Shown: positions 24,982 through 32,617 of the stretch, piece after piece
How the letters are laid out: each line of letters opens with the position of its first letter
How positions within the stretch are numbered: the first letter of the stretch is position 1
Source: CBFDCQ01 sp965603355
Lineage (GTDB): Bacteria > Hydrogenedentota > CAZGCA01 > CBFDCQ01
Assembly: GCA_965603355.1 (NCBI GenBank)
Contig: CBFDCQ010000002.1
Span: forward strand, 57,425-121,424
Reading direction: 5' to 3'
DNA length: 64,000 bases
Notes under the pieces: model-generated
Databases searched by the model: none
What the model was told of the DNA's origin: nothing
What the model saw: only the letters and a program-made list of their open reading frames with translations
Translations under genes and position numbers: made by a program

Positions 24982-27900
24982 CTAGTGAAGCACGCCCAAC
25001 ACCGGCACCGTTGCCCAACCCCACTTTATTCTGATCTTGTTCGGCAGGTCGAGTGAGCCGCTACTTAGACCGACATTGGAACCATAGTGCTCCGTGTTCC
25101 CCACAGTACCATATTTCAGCTTGAAGTTCCTCACGTACCCTACCTCGCCGGCTACGCGTAACTGCGTCTCGGGCGTGCCCTTCATATCCACGATGTTGAC
25201 CGATGTAGTCGGCGCATCTATGTAAACATCGCAATGGTCTTCCCAACCCATTTCCGGGACCGGACCGCCGCATATCACCGTCAGATCACCGTCGTCATCC
25301 AAGATCTCAATCGTCAACGTATTATCAGCTGGATTGTGGAACGCCATGGCCCCAGGCTTGCTGTAACGCACAATAATCTCTCCAAGCTCGAACCTGTACG
25401 CCGCCTTCGTCCCGGTCGCTGATTCATCGACCATGGCACGCTCCTTGGAATCATCATCATCATCGTACTGTTCTACGTGGTCTTCCCCGTAGTCAGAAAG
25501 CTCGGACTTGATCAAGGGGGCGTGTTTCACCACGGGCGTGAGGTCGAACGGCGCGCCGGGGTACGACACACCGAACAGCGGCGCAGTGGTGGCCCCTGAC
25601 TTTATAAGGATCTTCTTCGGCAGCTCCTCCGACGCGCTGCCAAGACCGAACTCTTCACCGTAATCCAGCGTGTCACCCACAAAACCGTGCTTCAGAACGA
25701 ACTTCTTCGCGTAACCTACCTGCCCGCTGACGTAAAACTCCGTCTCAGGTGTCCCCAAAAGCTTGATCTTCGTGATCGATGCCTCGGGGGCGTCAATGAG
25801 GATGTCGGAGCGCTCTCCCCAGAAGGTAAACGCGTCTTCCGTGGCGATCACGTTCAGAACGCCCGGATCGTCGCCCCAGACCCCAATGATCAACGGGCCG
25901 TTCGGTCCGTTACGGCCCGCGAAGCAGGTCGGCCTGGTGTATGTCACCTTGATGCCGTCTATTATGGCCTTGAAGCTCGGCCCTTCAGCCGGCAGCGCCT
26001 GATCCACGTCGATGAACGCCGTCGTGGTCTCCGTATCGGATCCGCCGGGCCCGGCTACAGAAAGCGTGACACTGAATGCGCCCACGAAAAGATACGTGTG
26101 TGAAGGATCCTGCACGCTATCCGTGTCCCCGTCACCGAACTCCCATGACCAACTCGTGACCGTGCCGCTGGATTCGTCTGTAAAATCCACGACCAAAGGT
26201 CTGTTACCGGTTGTCGGACTTGCGCTGAATCCCGCCACCGGTGCAGCCAACTGCGGATCGTAGCCCCCCTCGTATTCTTCAAGGTTGGTGAACCCATCCG
26301 CATCAGGATCGCCCTCCGAACCGTTGTCCCCGGTATCATCATTCGGGTCGAGAGCATTATCCACTTCCCAGCCGTCCGGCAAACCATCATCGTCCGTATC
26401 ATCGTCGTTCGGGTCGGTGTTGTACGTGTTCACTTCCTCGCCATCGTCCAGCGCGTCGTTGTCGGTGTCAGGGTCTTCGGGATCTGTGCCAGTGTCAGTC
26501 TCGTCGACAAACACGCCCGTATTGGTTTCCATATCGTCAGGCAGCCCGTCCCCGTCGCTGTCCTGCAGTTGACCTGTGAAATCCTGCCCCGCTTGGTCGG
26601 ATGAAAGGCTGTCGTACACATAGCTCGGCGGGGCAAACTCGTACCACATGAGGTCCGGCGTCACCTCATAACTATAGGCCGCAGGGTCCCTGGGCGTCAG
26701 GATGAAGGTATACGAACCGTCACTGCCCGGATTGATGCTTTCCAGAGGCGCGCCGTTCAAGCTCAAGTTCAAAACTACATCCTGTGTCGAGGCTGAACCA
26801 CCAACTAGTGTCACGGTACCTGTGACACTGTAAGTCGTAATGCTTGACTCGTCAATTGGGTTGGTATCATTTAGAAACTCGTAGGCGTTGGACTGGCCGT
26901 CCCCATCGTAGTCATTCTCTCCGTCCGGGACGCCCTCGCCGGTACTGTCCGAGTCGAGCGGGTCAAATGGATTCTGCACGCCCCCGGTATCGGGATCAAG
27001 GTCTCGGATCTCGTCCCCGTCTGACAGCCCGTCCTCGTCGGTATCAGAACGCGTGGCGTCGAGATCGGTTCCGGTCGGGTTAAGCGTGGGATGATACGGA
27101 TTGTAGGCGCCGGCGCCGTCGAAGTTGACCTCGTCGAAGTCGGAAACGCCATCGCCATCCGTGTCCGGGTTTTCAGGATCTGTGCCAATCGACAACTCGA
27201 ACTCGTTCGTAAGACCGTCCCCGTCCAAGTCCGCCGAGCCAACCTCCAGCGCGTTGCCCAGTGTATTAAAGGTAGTGTCAGGATTGGTCACAGTCACATC
27301 ATACTGACCAGGATCGAGGGTCGGCGTGACACAGGTTATCTCTGTCGGAGACACGACAAGCACCCCGCTGGCCGCCTGGCCTCCGATGGTGACGGATGCG
27401 CCCGTAGCAAATCCGAACGGGCCGTCGGGGTTCGCGCTGGCACGCACAAAACCGGTACCTCTGATCGTCAACGGTGTCGCAACATCAGGCTCGATGTTGT
27501 CCGGGCTAACTTCGGTTACTACCGGCGCAGCCGTATAGACATAGCTGATCCCGTCTTCATCGTCGGGATGGAGCGTGCGCACGGAAGTACCCCCGGACGA
27601 GATAAACGCGTACATCGTCGCTGCGCTTATCGGAGGATGGTTGAGCCCGAACAGGTGCCCTATCTCGTGAGCGGCGACGCTCTGGAGGTCGTATTGAGAG
27701 CCCCCAGGCGTTTGTGTGCCCGGCACAAATGCAAAGTCATCATCGTTGAAGACTATGTCTCCATCGGCGATCCGATCGAACTCCCTTCCGCCGGTTACGG
27801 TGAAATTGCCGCCGCTACCCCCAGAAAACCAGACGAATGTAAGACCCAGAGTGGAAGAGTCCAGATCGTCGCCAGAATCATCGAAGGAGATCGTGATTTG

Positions 27901-28194
27901 CCCGTTGTTCGCGAAACCGCCGGCAGCGGTTGTACCCAAATACGTTGACGCGGCGGACGAGGACCCGACCGCCTCCCAGGTGGCGAAGGCGGCGTTGATG
28001 GTGTCAATAGCTTCCTGAGAGGTCATATCAGTGTTCGTGCCGTTAATCCGGTAACTTATCGGCAGGTCACTGTTCAGCCAGCGCAACGGCACGAAGTCAT
28101 CGCCCGTCTTTATCAACGAGAAACCATGCGCGGCCGAACTGAATAGGTTGAGGACGGCGGCAACAACAAGTAATGAGCGCCTTAGTCGCATCAT
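24982..28194 (-). CDS. Secreted matrixin-type (M10) metalloprotease with calcium repeats and PKD domain
   Basis: 1070 residues with a signal peptide (1-24). The catalytic domain (about 40-225) contains the zinc site HEIGHLFGLNH (HExxHxxGxxH), so it should be an active metzincin. It is followed by an IPT/TIG beta domain (about 230-325), Asp-rich thrombospondin type 3-like calcium repeats (about 328-445 and 555-650), a PKD domain (about 660-745) and two copies of an unrecognised domain of about 140 residues at the C-terminus. No prodomain cysteine switch is evident. The start ATG 28194 overlaps the stop of the upstream secreted protein by 4 bp (ATGA). It probably acts on extracellular proteins. 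No membrane anchor or sorting signal is visible. Confidence 0.9.
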   Translation of the reverse strand: MMRLRRSLLVVAAVLNLFSSAAHGFSLIKTGDDFVPLRWLNSDLPISYRINGTNTDMTSQEAIDTINAAFATWEAVGSSSAASTYLGTTAAGGFANNGQITISFDDSGDDLDSSTLGLTFVWFSGGSGGNFTVTGGREFDRIADGDIVFNDDDFAFVPGTQTPGGSQYDLQSVAAHEIGHLFGLNHPPISAATMYAFISSGGTSVRTLHPDDEDGISYVYTAAPVVTEVSPDNIEPDVATPLTIRGTGFVRASANPDGPFGFATGASVTIGGQAASGVLVVSPTEITCVTPTLDPGQYDVTVTNPDTTFNTLGNALEVGSADLDGDGLTNEFELSIGTDPENPDTDGDGVSDFDEVNFDGAGAYNPYHPTLNPTGTDLDATRSDTDEDGLSDGDEIRDLDPDTGGVQNPFDPLDSDSTGEGVPDGENDYDGDGQSNAYEFLNDTNPIDESSITTYSVTGTVTLVGGSASTQDVVLNLSLNGAPLESINPGSDGSYTFILTPRDPAAYSYEVTPDLMWYEFAPPSYVYDSLSSDQAGQDFTGQLQDSDGDGLPDDMETNTGVFVDETDTGTDPEDPDTDNDALDDGEEVNTYNTDPNDDDTDDDGLPDGWEVDNALDPNDDTGDNGSEGDPDADGFTNLEEYEGGYDPQLAAPVAGFSASPTTGNRPLVVDFTDESSGTVTSWSWEFGDGDTDSVQDPSHTYLFVGAFSVTLSVAGPGGSDTETTTAFIDVDQALPAEGPSFKAIIDGIKVTYTRPTCFAGRNGPNGPLIIGVWGDDPGVLNVIATEDAFTFWGERSDILIDAPEASITKIKLLGTPETEFYVSGQVGYAKKFVLKHGFVGDTLDYGEEFGLGSASEELPKKILIKSGATTAPLFGVSYPGAPFDLTPVVKHAPLIKSELSDYGEDHVEQYDDDDDSKERAMVDESATGTKAAYRFELGEIIVRYSKPGAMAFHNPADNTLTIEILDDDGDLTVICGGPVPEMGWEDHCDVYIDAPTTSVNIVDMKGTPETQLRVAGEVGYVRNFKLKYGTVGNTEHYGSNVGLSSGSLDLPNKIRIKWGWATVPVLGVLH

Positions 28195-28790
28195 CTTGCG
28201 CTTCCTTCCCAGCCTACGTTCTTCTGCCGCGCCTCTTCAGCGACTGTCGCGCGCACCCTCTCAACCAGCTTGTCGAGAGGTACCTGCGACTCCTCCAGCA
28301 GTCGTTCCGGGTCGGCTCCAACCACATGAAGACCGTTCAACCCGCGGATCGCCGTACCATCCTTGCGCACCGAGTACTTGCCCTGTGCCATGCCCACAAC
28401 CCGGAAACGGGTCCTGTCCGTCTTGAGCGGCCGCAGGAATGCCAGAACCTTTTCGCCCTTGCGGAACGTGGCTGTTCCGGGGACGTAGCACACAACATTG
28501 CCGACCCTTCCGCCAGGCTGTCTGACCTTGATCTTCTTACCGCCTGCGCTTCCCTTGAAATCCTCCTTAACCTCGAGCTCGGTATAGGTATAGATCTTTG
28601 TCCGAGCTTCATTCCAGCGGCTTTCCTTCGACGCAACGGTCGCCAGAACGACCGCACTGGCACGATTGGTCGCGGTCTGCGTGTCGACAGCCACCACCGT
28701 CGTGGCAGTTGCGTTCCCGCCAAGCAAGAAAGCGGACAGAATTCCGGCGATACTTAAGCTAACAGCCAAGTGATAATTTGACGCGCGCAT
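28191..28790 (-). CDS. Secreted partner protein of the matrixin protease
   Basis: 199 residues with an N-terminal signal peptide (LAVSLSIAGILSAFLLGGNA, about 8-28). The mature protein is basic and beta-rich (ASAVVLATVASKESRWNEAR, then YTYTELEVKEDFKG, about 45-80), with VCYVPGTATFRKGEKVLAFL near 120. Its stop overlaps the protease start by 4 bp, so synthesis of the two is coupled. Small secreted proteins of this shape often precede matrixin genes in bacteria. An inhibitor, chaperone or targeting role is possible but not shown. I cannot assign a named family. Confidence 0.75.
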   Translation of the reverse strand: MRASNYHLAVSLSIAGILSAFLLGGNATATTVVAVDTQTATNRASAVVLATVASKESRWNEARTKIYTYTELEVKEDFKGSAGGKKIKVRQPGGRVGNVVCYVPGTATFRKGEKVLAFLRPLKTDRTRFRVVGMAQGKYSVRKDGTAIRGLNGLHVVGADPERLLEESQVPLDKLVERVRATVAEEARQKNVGWEGSAR

Positions 28791-29211
28791 GATTCCCTTC
28801 CTTGGGCAAGGCTAACGGTCTGGGCGGGCTTCTCTACTACCAGTCAATGTCTGAGGCACCTCTCTTCCACACCTTCTCTTCCCCACGCTACAGATGATAT
28901 CACATTAATCCCACGCATTGCAAGCTCTTCCTCAAGCAACACAGGCAGACTATGAAGGGTGCACACTTGTGGAGATTCTCCCGCACTATCTTGCCACTGC
29001 AGCAAGTGTCAATTTTGATTTTCCTTCCGTTCTCGTGTATAATTATATGGAGATAATACATATGCAAAGTACACCCGATTCCTCCCGTCGAATAATTCAG
29101 GGGATTCCTCTAGTTAACGACTCGCCAGCTCGCTGTGTAACCCCTTGCCGGCAGCGGTTTTGGCGTTGTACCCTTATCGGCCCAATCAAGGCCCGATCTG
29201 AGGTAAACCAC
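28791..29211. other. 421-bp divergent intergenic region
   Basis: It separates the minus-strand protease pair from a plus-strand secreted-protein gene. It contains a good sigma-70 promoter for the plus strand (29015-29043). The leader after it has ATG codons at 29047 and 29062 in frame with the downstream gene, but these would place 50 or more residues before the signal peptide and are not preferred. No promoter of clear quality is visible for the minus-strand pair. Confidence 0.5.
29015..29043 (+). promoter_or_regulatory. Sigma-70 promoter of the Arg-rich secreted protein gene
   Basis: TTGATT (29015-29020), a 17-bp spacer and a perfect TATAAT (29038-29043). Transcription would start near 29050, about 160 nt upstream of the chosen ATG at 29212. 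Confidence 0.6.
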
Positions 29212-29745
29212 ATGAACAAGCGATTCTGTACGTTCCTGAGCTTTATTCTTCTTTGGGGAGGCGTGATTTCCGCTCCTGTGGACGCTCAAGCGACCGGCTC
29301 GTCCCTCACGAGGCATAGGTACACGGCGCGTCGGCTTTCTCCAAAACGCTACAGTGGCACGGGCTATTCTCCAGTGAAATTCACCCCGCGACGTTACACG
29401 TGGCAGAGGAATCTCGGCAAGCAGCATGCCTACAGATCCACCCTGAAACCTGCCCGACGCACACGCAGCAGGTTGCGTGTACCAGCGAGGGGCCCGAACA
29501 CGCGTCGTCGAGCGGCGATGCGTCGAAGGCAGGTTCGTCGGCGGCAATCGCGCGCGGCACGAGTACGAACTGTGCGGGGCGGATTCCGCACGGGCCATCG
29601 TTCGGCTCCTCTCGCAGCACCAACAGTCGGACAAAGTGCGAAATCACCGATTTCGCCGCCCTCCCGACTATCTACGGGGCACGTCGAACGCCCTAAGTCA
29701 GCTCTGAAAATGAGTGATTCGAGCCAGTCCGGTTATCGCCCATGA
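29212..29745 (+). CDS. Small Arg-rich secreted protein
   Basis: 177 residues from ATG 29212, preceded by GAGGT. A signal peptide (MNKRFCTFLSFILLWGGVIS...VDAQA) is followed by an extremely basic, low-complexity chain. Repeated RY/SPKRYSG, FTPRRYTW and RYTARRLS units occupy about 35-70, then a run RRAAMRRRQVRRRQSRAARV sits at about 100-120. It has no cysteines in the mature part and no known domain. Such a polycation could bind acidic polysaccharide, nucleic acid or the cell wall. In-frame ATGs at 29047 and 29062 exist but would put the signal peptide inside the protein. Base use is consistent with the neighbours. Confidence 0.6.
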   Translation: MNKRFCTFLSFILLWGGVISAPVDAQATGSSLTRHRYTARRLSPKRYSGTGYSPVKFTPRRYTWQRNLGKQHAYRSTLKPARRTRSRLRVPARGPNTRRRAAMRRRQVRRRQSRAARVRTVRGGFRTGHRSAPLAAPTVGQSAKSPISPPSRLSTGHVERPKSALKMSDSSQSGYRP

Positions 29746-30159
29746 GTCATACGTTCGCTAACGCACGTGCCGCATGAAAGACCACAACGCGCTGTCCTGA
29801 CGACACGTCTGTCCGCATCCGTCTCCCCAACTGTGCGCATTCGTCGCATCCCAATCGACGCAAAACGGCCAATTTCCCGCAAATATCCGGCGAAAAAGCT
29901 CTTGACAGAACACGCTGTAGTATGATTTAATATATGGTGTCGGGGATACTTTGTGGATGCGGACCCTTCAGGAGTGTAATATGATTTGATGGAGTGTACG
30001 CCTCCCGGATAGATTATGCCCGACAGTTGTCGAATAGATCATGCGAACTCTTGGAGGAAGGGAGGTGATACAAACCCAGGTGGTGCTGGACCGAGTGGTG
30101 TTTCGGATTGCGACAGAGCAGAGGGGTGGAGTGTACCGCCCGCAGGGGGAGGAGTTCAA
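29746..30159. other. 414-bp intergenic region with the pseudopilin promoter and leader
   Basis: The first part (29746-29895) shows no gene. A sigma-70 promoter follows at 29902-29931, then a leader of about 220 nt runs to the pseudopilin ATG. The leader contains a purine-rich ggaggaagggaggtg stretch near 30053-30066 that is not next to a useful start codon. The frame is open from 30016, but the prepilin signal fixes the start at 30160. Confidence 0.5.
29902..29931 (+). promoter_or_regulatory. Sigma-70 promoter of the pseudopilin gene
   Basis: Perfect -35 TTGACA (29902-29907), 18-bp spacer and -10 TTTAAT (29926-29931). An overlapping TATGAT at 29921 has the wrong spacing. Transcription would start near 29938, upstream of the pseudopilin gene only, because the previous gene ends at 29745 and a terminator follows at 31215. 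Confidence 0.6.
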
Positions 30160-31182
30160 ATGAAAGGAAAACGAAAAGGATTCACACTGATAGAGCTGCT
30201 GGTGGTCATAGCGATCATCGGCATACTGGCCGCGATACTGTTGCCGGCTCTGGCACGCGCGCGCGAGGCGGCGCGTCGAGCTAGCTGCGCCAACAATCTC
30301 AAGCAGATCGGGTTGAGCTTGAAGATGTACGCCAACGAGTGGGACGGGAGTTTTCCGCCAAATGACTGGGGGGACGCGCACGCCGTCGACGGAACCCCCG
30401 TGTGGCTGGCAAGCAACTTCATGATGGACGGCGAGGCCATGTACCCGGAGTACATTACGGACCTGAAGCCGTTCATCTGCCCGTCCGATGCCAGCTCTCA
30501 CCCGGACGCGTTCAAGATCACATACAACCCACTCAACCCGGAACGTATCGGCAGTTACGATCCCGAGTGTCTCGTCACTCAGAGCTACGTGTACCTGGGC
30601 TGGGCGCTGACAGAGGACTGGGGCGTCATATGCGGACTCTCGTACTATAGGATGGAGTCAGCTGGAGGCCCGGCTGCGATCGCCGCACTGGTCGATAGAG
30701 ATATTACCAGGGACGACATGGGTGATGCCTCAGTCGCGGAACCAGCGGCGAGCTACCTGGCCGGAGCAGGCGGCGCGGACTGCTGGGACCTCGTACCGCA
30801 CGATGCGTATAGACTCCGTGAGGGTATCGAGCGGTTCTTCATCACGGACATCAACAGGCCCGCAGGGTCGGCTATGGCACAGAGCAATATCGCTGTCATG
30901 TTCGACCAGATGTCCAATTCGGTCGACGAGTTCAACCACATCCCGGGCGGGTCCAACGTGCTGTATATGGACGGACACGTTCAGTTCCTGAGATACCCGG
31001 CCGGTGCGTCGAGCATGGCACCGGGCCAGGGCGAGTTCCCCGTGACGGTGGCCTTCGCTGGCATCATCGGGCCGACCGAGGTGATGGATACGAGCGACAG
31101 TGGGTTCCCCACCACGGTAGAGGGTGATGGTGTAATTCTGGGCCCCGGTGCCACTGCCAAGTGTGGCAACACGCTGCCCTAG
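30160..31182 (+). CDS. DUF1559-type pseudopilin with H-X9-DG-like motif
   Basis: 340 residues from ATG 30160, which follows GGGGGAGGAG. The N-terminus MKGKRKGFTLIELLVVIAII is a type IV prepilin signal (cleavage after Gly, then F-T-L-I-E), followed by the ARAREAARRASCANNLKQIG helix typical of these proteins in planctomycetes and related phyla. Near the C-terminus HIPGGSNVLYMDGHV is the H-X9-DG motif. After cleavage by a prepilin peptidase it would join a type II secretion or pilus-like structure. It stands alone, with its own promoter and terminator and no secretion genes nearby. Genomes in these phyla often have dozens of copies. Confidence 0.92.
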   Translation: MKGKRKGFTLIELLVVIAIIGILAAILLPALARAREAARRASCANNLKQIGLSLKMYANEWDGSFPPNDWGDAHAVDGTPVWLASNFMMDGEAMYPEYITDLKPFICPSDASSHPDAFKITYNPLNPERIGSYDPECLVTQSYVYLGWALTEDWGVICGLSYYRMESAGGPAAIAALVDRDITRDDMGDASVAEPAASYLAGAGGADCWDLVPHDAYRLREGIERFFITDINRPAGSAMAQSNIAVMFDQMSNSVDEFNHIPGGSNVLYMDGHVQFLRYPAGASSMAPGQGEFPVTVAFAGIIGPTEVMDTSDSGFPTTVEGDGVILGPGATAKCGNTLP

Positions 31183-31214
31183 GTGGGCGCAAGGTCTAGT
31201 TGAGAAGGTTCAGT

Positions 31215-31247
31215 CAGGCGCGCGGTTTTTTTGGAACCGCGCGCCTG
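31215..31247 (+). terminator. Strong stem-loop terminator after the pseudopilin gene
   Basis: CAGGCGCGCGGTT (31215-31227) and AACCGCGCGCCTG (31235-31247) form a perfect 13-bp stem with a 7-nt loop, 33 bp after the stop codon. The T-rich tract is in the loop and in the following ttctctttcc, so it may work only partly as a classical intrinsic terminator. Confidence 0.8.
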
Positions 31248-31435
31248 TTCTCTTTCCGCTCTTCCCTGTCGGAACTGGTTCGCGTCCCAGTTGCCCCGGG
31301 TGCTGTTGCCCGACACGGCCTGGCGCGGCAAGCGCCAGAAGAGATTGACATAGTCTCTCCTTGTGAGTTACGATAGCTGCCGGGAAAGGGAGGAGGACGC
31401 TTGCTTTTCCCAACACCAGCGCGGGAATCGATAGG

Positions 31436-32617
31436 ATGATGACAGCCCACAGGACCCCGATAGTTGTGGACCGAGATTATCGCTTTCCTTACTCTCGCGG
31501 AATAATGACCCAATCCCTCCTTTCAGTCGGCCTGGGTGTGACTGAATCTTATGATGCCGCAAACGAGATACTGAGGCAGCTCGAGGCCAGCGGCGCCGAA
31601 GAAATCAATAAGAAGCAGCTGAAGAAGCTCGCGTCGGAGGTCCTTTCGCGCGGTTTCGGCAGGCAGTACGCCAAACGATATGCGCAGCGTCGCAGCGCCA
31701 CACCGCAGATACTTGTGATGGAGAAAGATACTGGTCTGCCGTTCTCAAAGGGGCTGCTCTCCCAGTCACTTCAGGCTTCCGGCATGGATCCGAGCGCGTC
31801 TCATGACCTCGCGCAGGAGATTGAAGGCGAACTTTTGCGGTCCGGTCGGAACAGGCTCACACGCGAGCAGTTGAGAGGAGTAACCGTAGAAGCCCTTAGA
31901 ACAAAATATGATGAAGCATTCGCCGAACGCTATCTTCTTTGGCGCGAGCTGAAGGCCCCGCCAAAACCTCTGTTCATCCTTATAGGTGGTGGGACAGGTA
32001 CCGGCAAATCCACAATCGCCACCCAGCTCGGGTACAGACTTGGCATCACCCACGTCCTGTCCACCGATACGATTCGCCAGATGATGCGCACAATGTTCTC
32101 TAGCCAGCTGATGCCCTCCCTGCACAGTTCCTCGTATGACGCATGGAAACGATTTGACACGCCGCTGCCGGAAGGCACCGACCCGGTTCTAGCTGCCTTT
32201 CGGGAGCAGCTGCTGCGTGTTTCTGTGGGAATACAGGCTATGCTGGACCGTGCGCTCGAGGAACATGTCAGCATGATCGTTGATGGCGTGCACCTCGTGC
32301 CCGGATTTATAAGAAAGGGGTACTTTCGCGCGGCCCACACTGCCCTTCTCATTGTCACTACCGAGGACGAAGCCGCTCACCGCAACAGGTTCTATACGAG
32401 GAACGATGAGGCTCGGGACAGGCGCGCCCAGAAGTATGTCGACAACTTCGAGAGCATCCGCAAGATCCAGGACTTTGTTGTGGGGAGCGCACGCCGGCAG
32501 AACGTGCCGATATTTGACAACGTGCACCTGGACAACACCGTTCTGTCAATTATCCACTTCCTCACCGACTTCATCAAGGCAGCGAAAAGGCCGCAGAAGG
32601 ACCGGGAGCAAGCGTGA
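31436..32617 (+). CDS. 2-phosphoglycerate kinase with two ATP-cone-like domains
   Basis: 393 residues. The kinase domain (about 175-390) has a P-loop ILIGGGTGTGKSTIATQLG and a second conserved block ITHVLSTDTIRQMMRTMFSS, as in archaeal 2-phosphoglycerate kinase, which phosphorylates 2-phosphoglycerate to 2,3-bisphosphoglycerate. Before it lie two ATP-cone-like repeats, VVDRDYRFPYSRGIMTQSLL (about 9-80) and VMEKDTGLPFSKGLLSQSLQ (about 93-165). I would expect one. ATG 31436 and 31439 are adjacent alternatives. The next gene, for the cyclising enzyme, overlaps by 4 bp, so together they encode the full route from 2-phosphoglycerate to cyclic 2,3-diphosphoglycerate. That overlap and the domain content support the assignment. 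Confidence 0.88.
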   Translation: MMTAHRTPIVVDRDYRFPYSRGIMTQSLLSVGLGVTESYDAANEILRQLEASGAEEINKKQLKKLASEVLSRGFGRQYAKRYAQRRSATPQILVMEKDTGLPFSKGLLSQSLQASGMDPSASHDLAQEIEGELLRSGRNRLTREQLRGVTVEALRTKYDEAFAERYLLWRELKAPPKPLFILIGGGTGTGKSTIATQLGYRLGITHVLSTDTIRQMMRTMFSSQLMPSLHSSSYDAWKRFDTPLPEGTDPVLAAFREQLLRVSVGIQAMLDRALEEHVSMIVDGVHLVPGFIRKGYFRAAHTALLIVTTEDEAAHRNRFYTRNDEARDRRAQKYVDNFESIRKIQDFVVGSARRQNVPIFDNVHLDNTVLSIIHFLTDFIKAAKRPQKDREQA

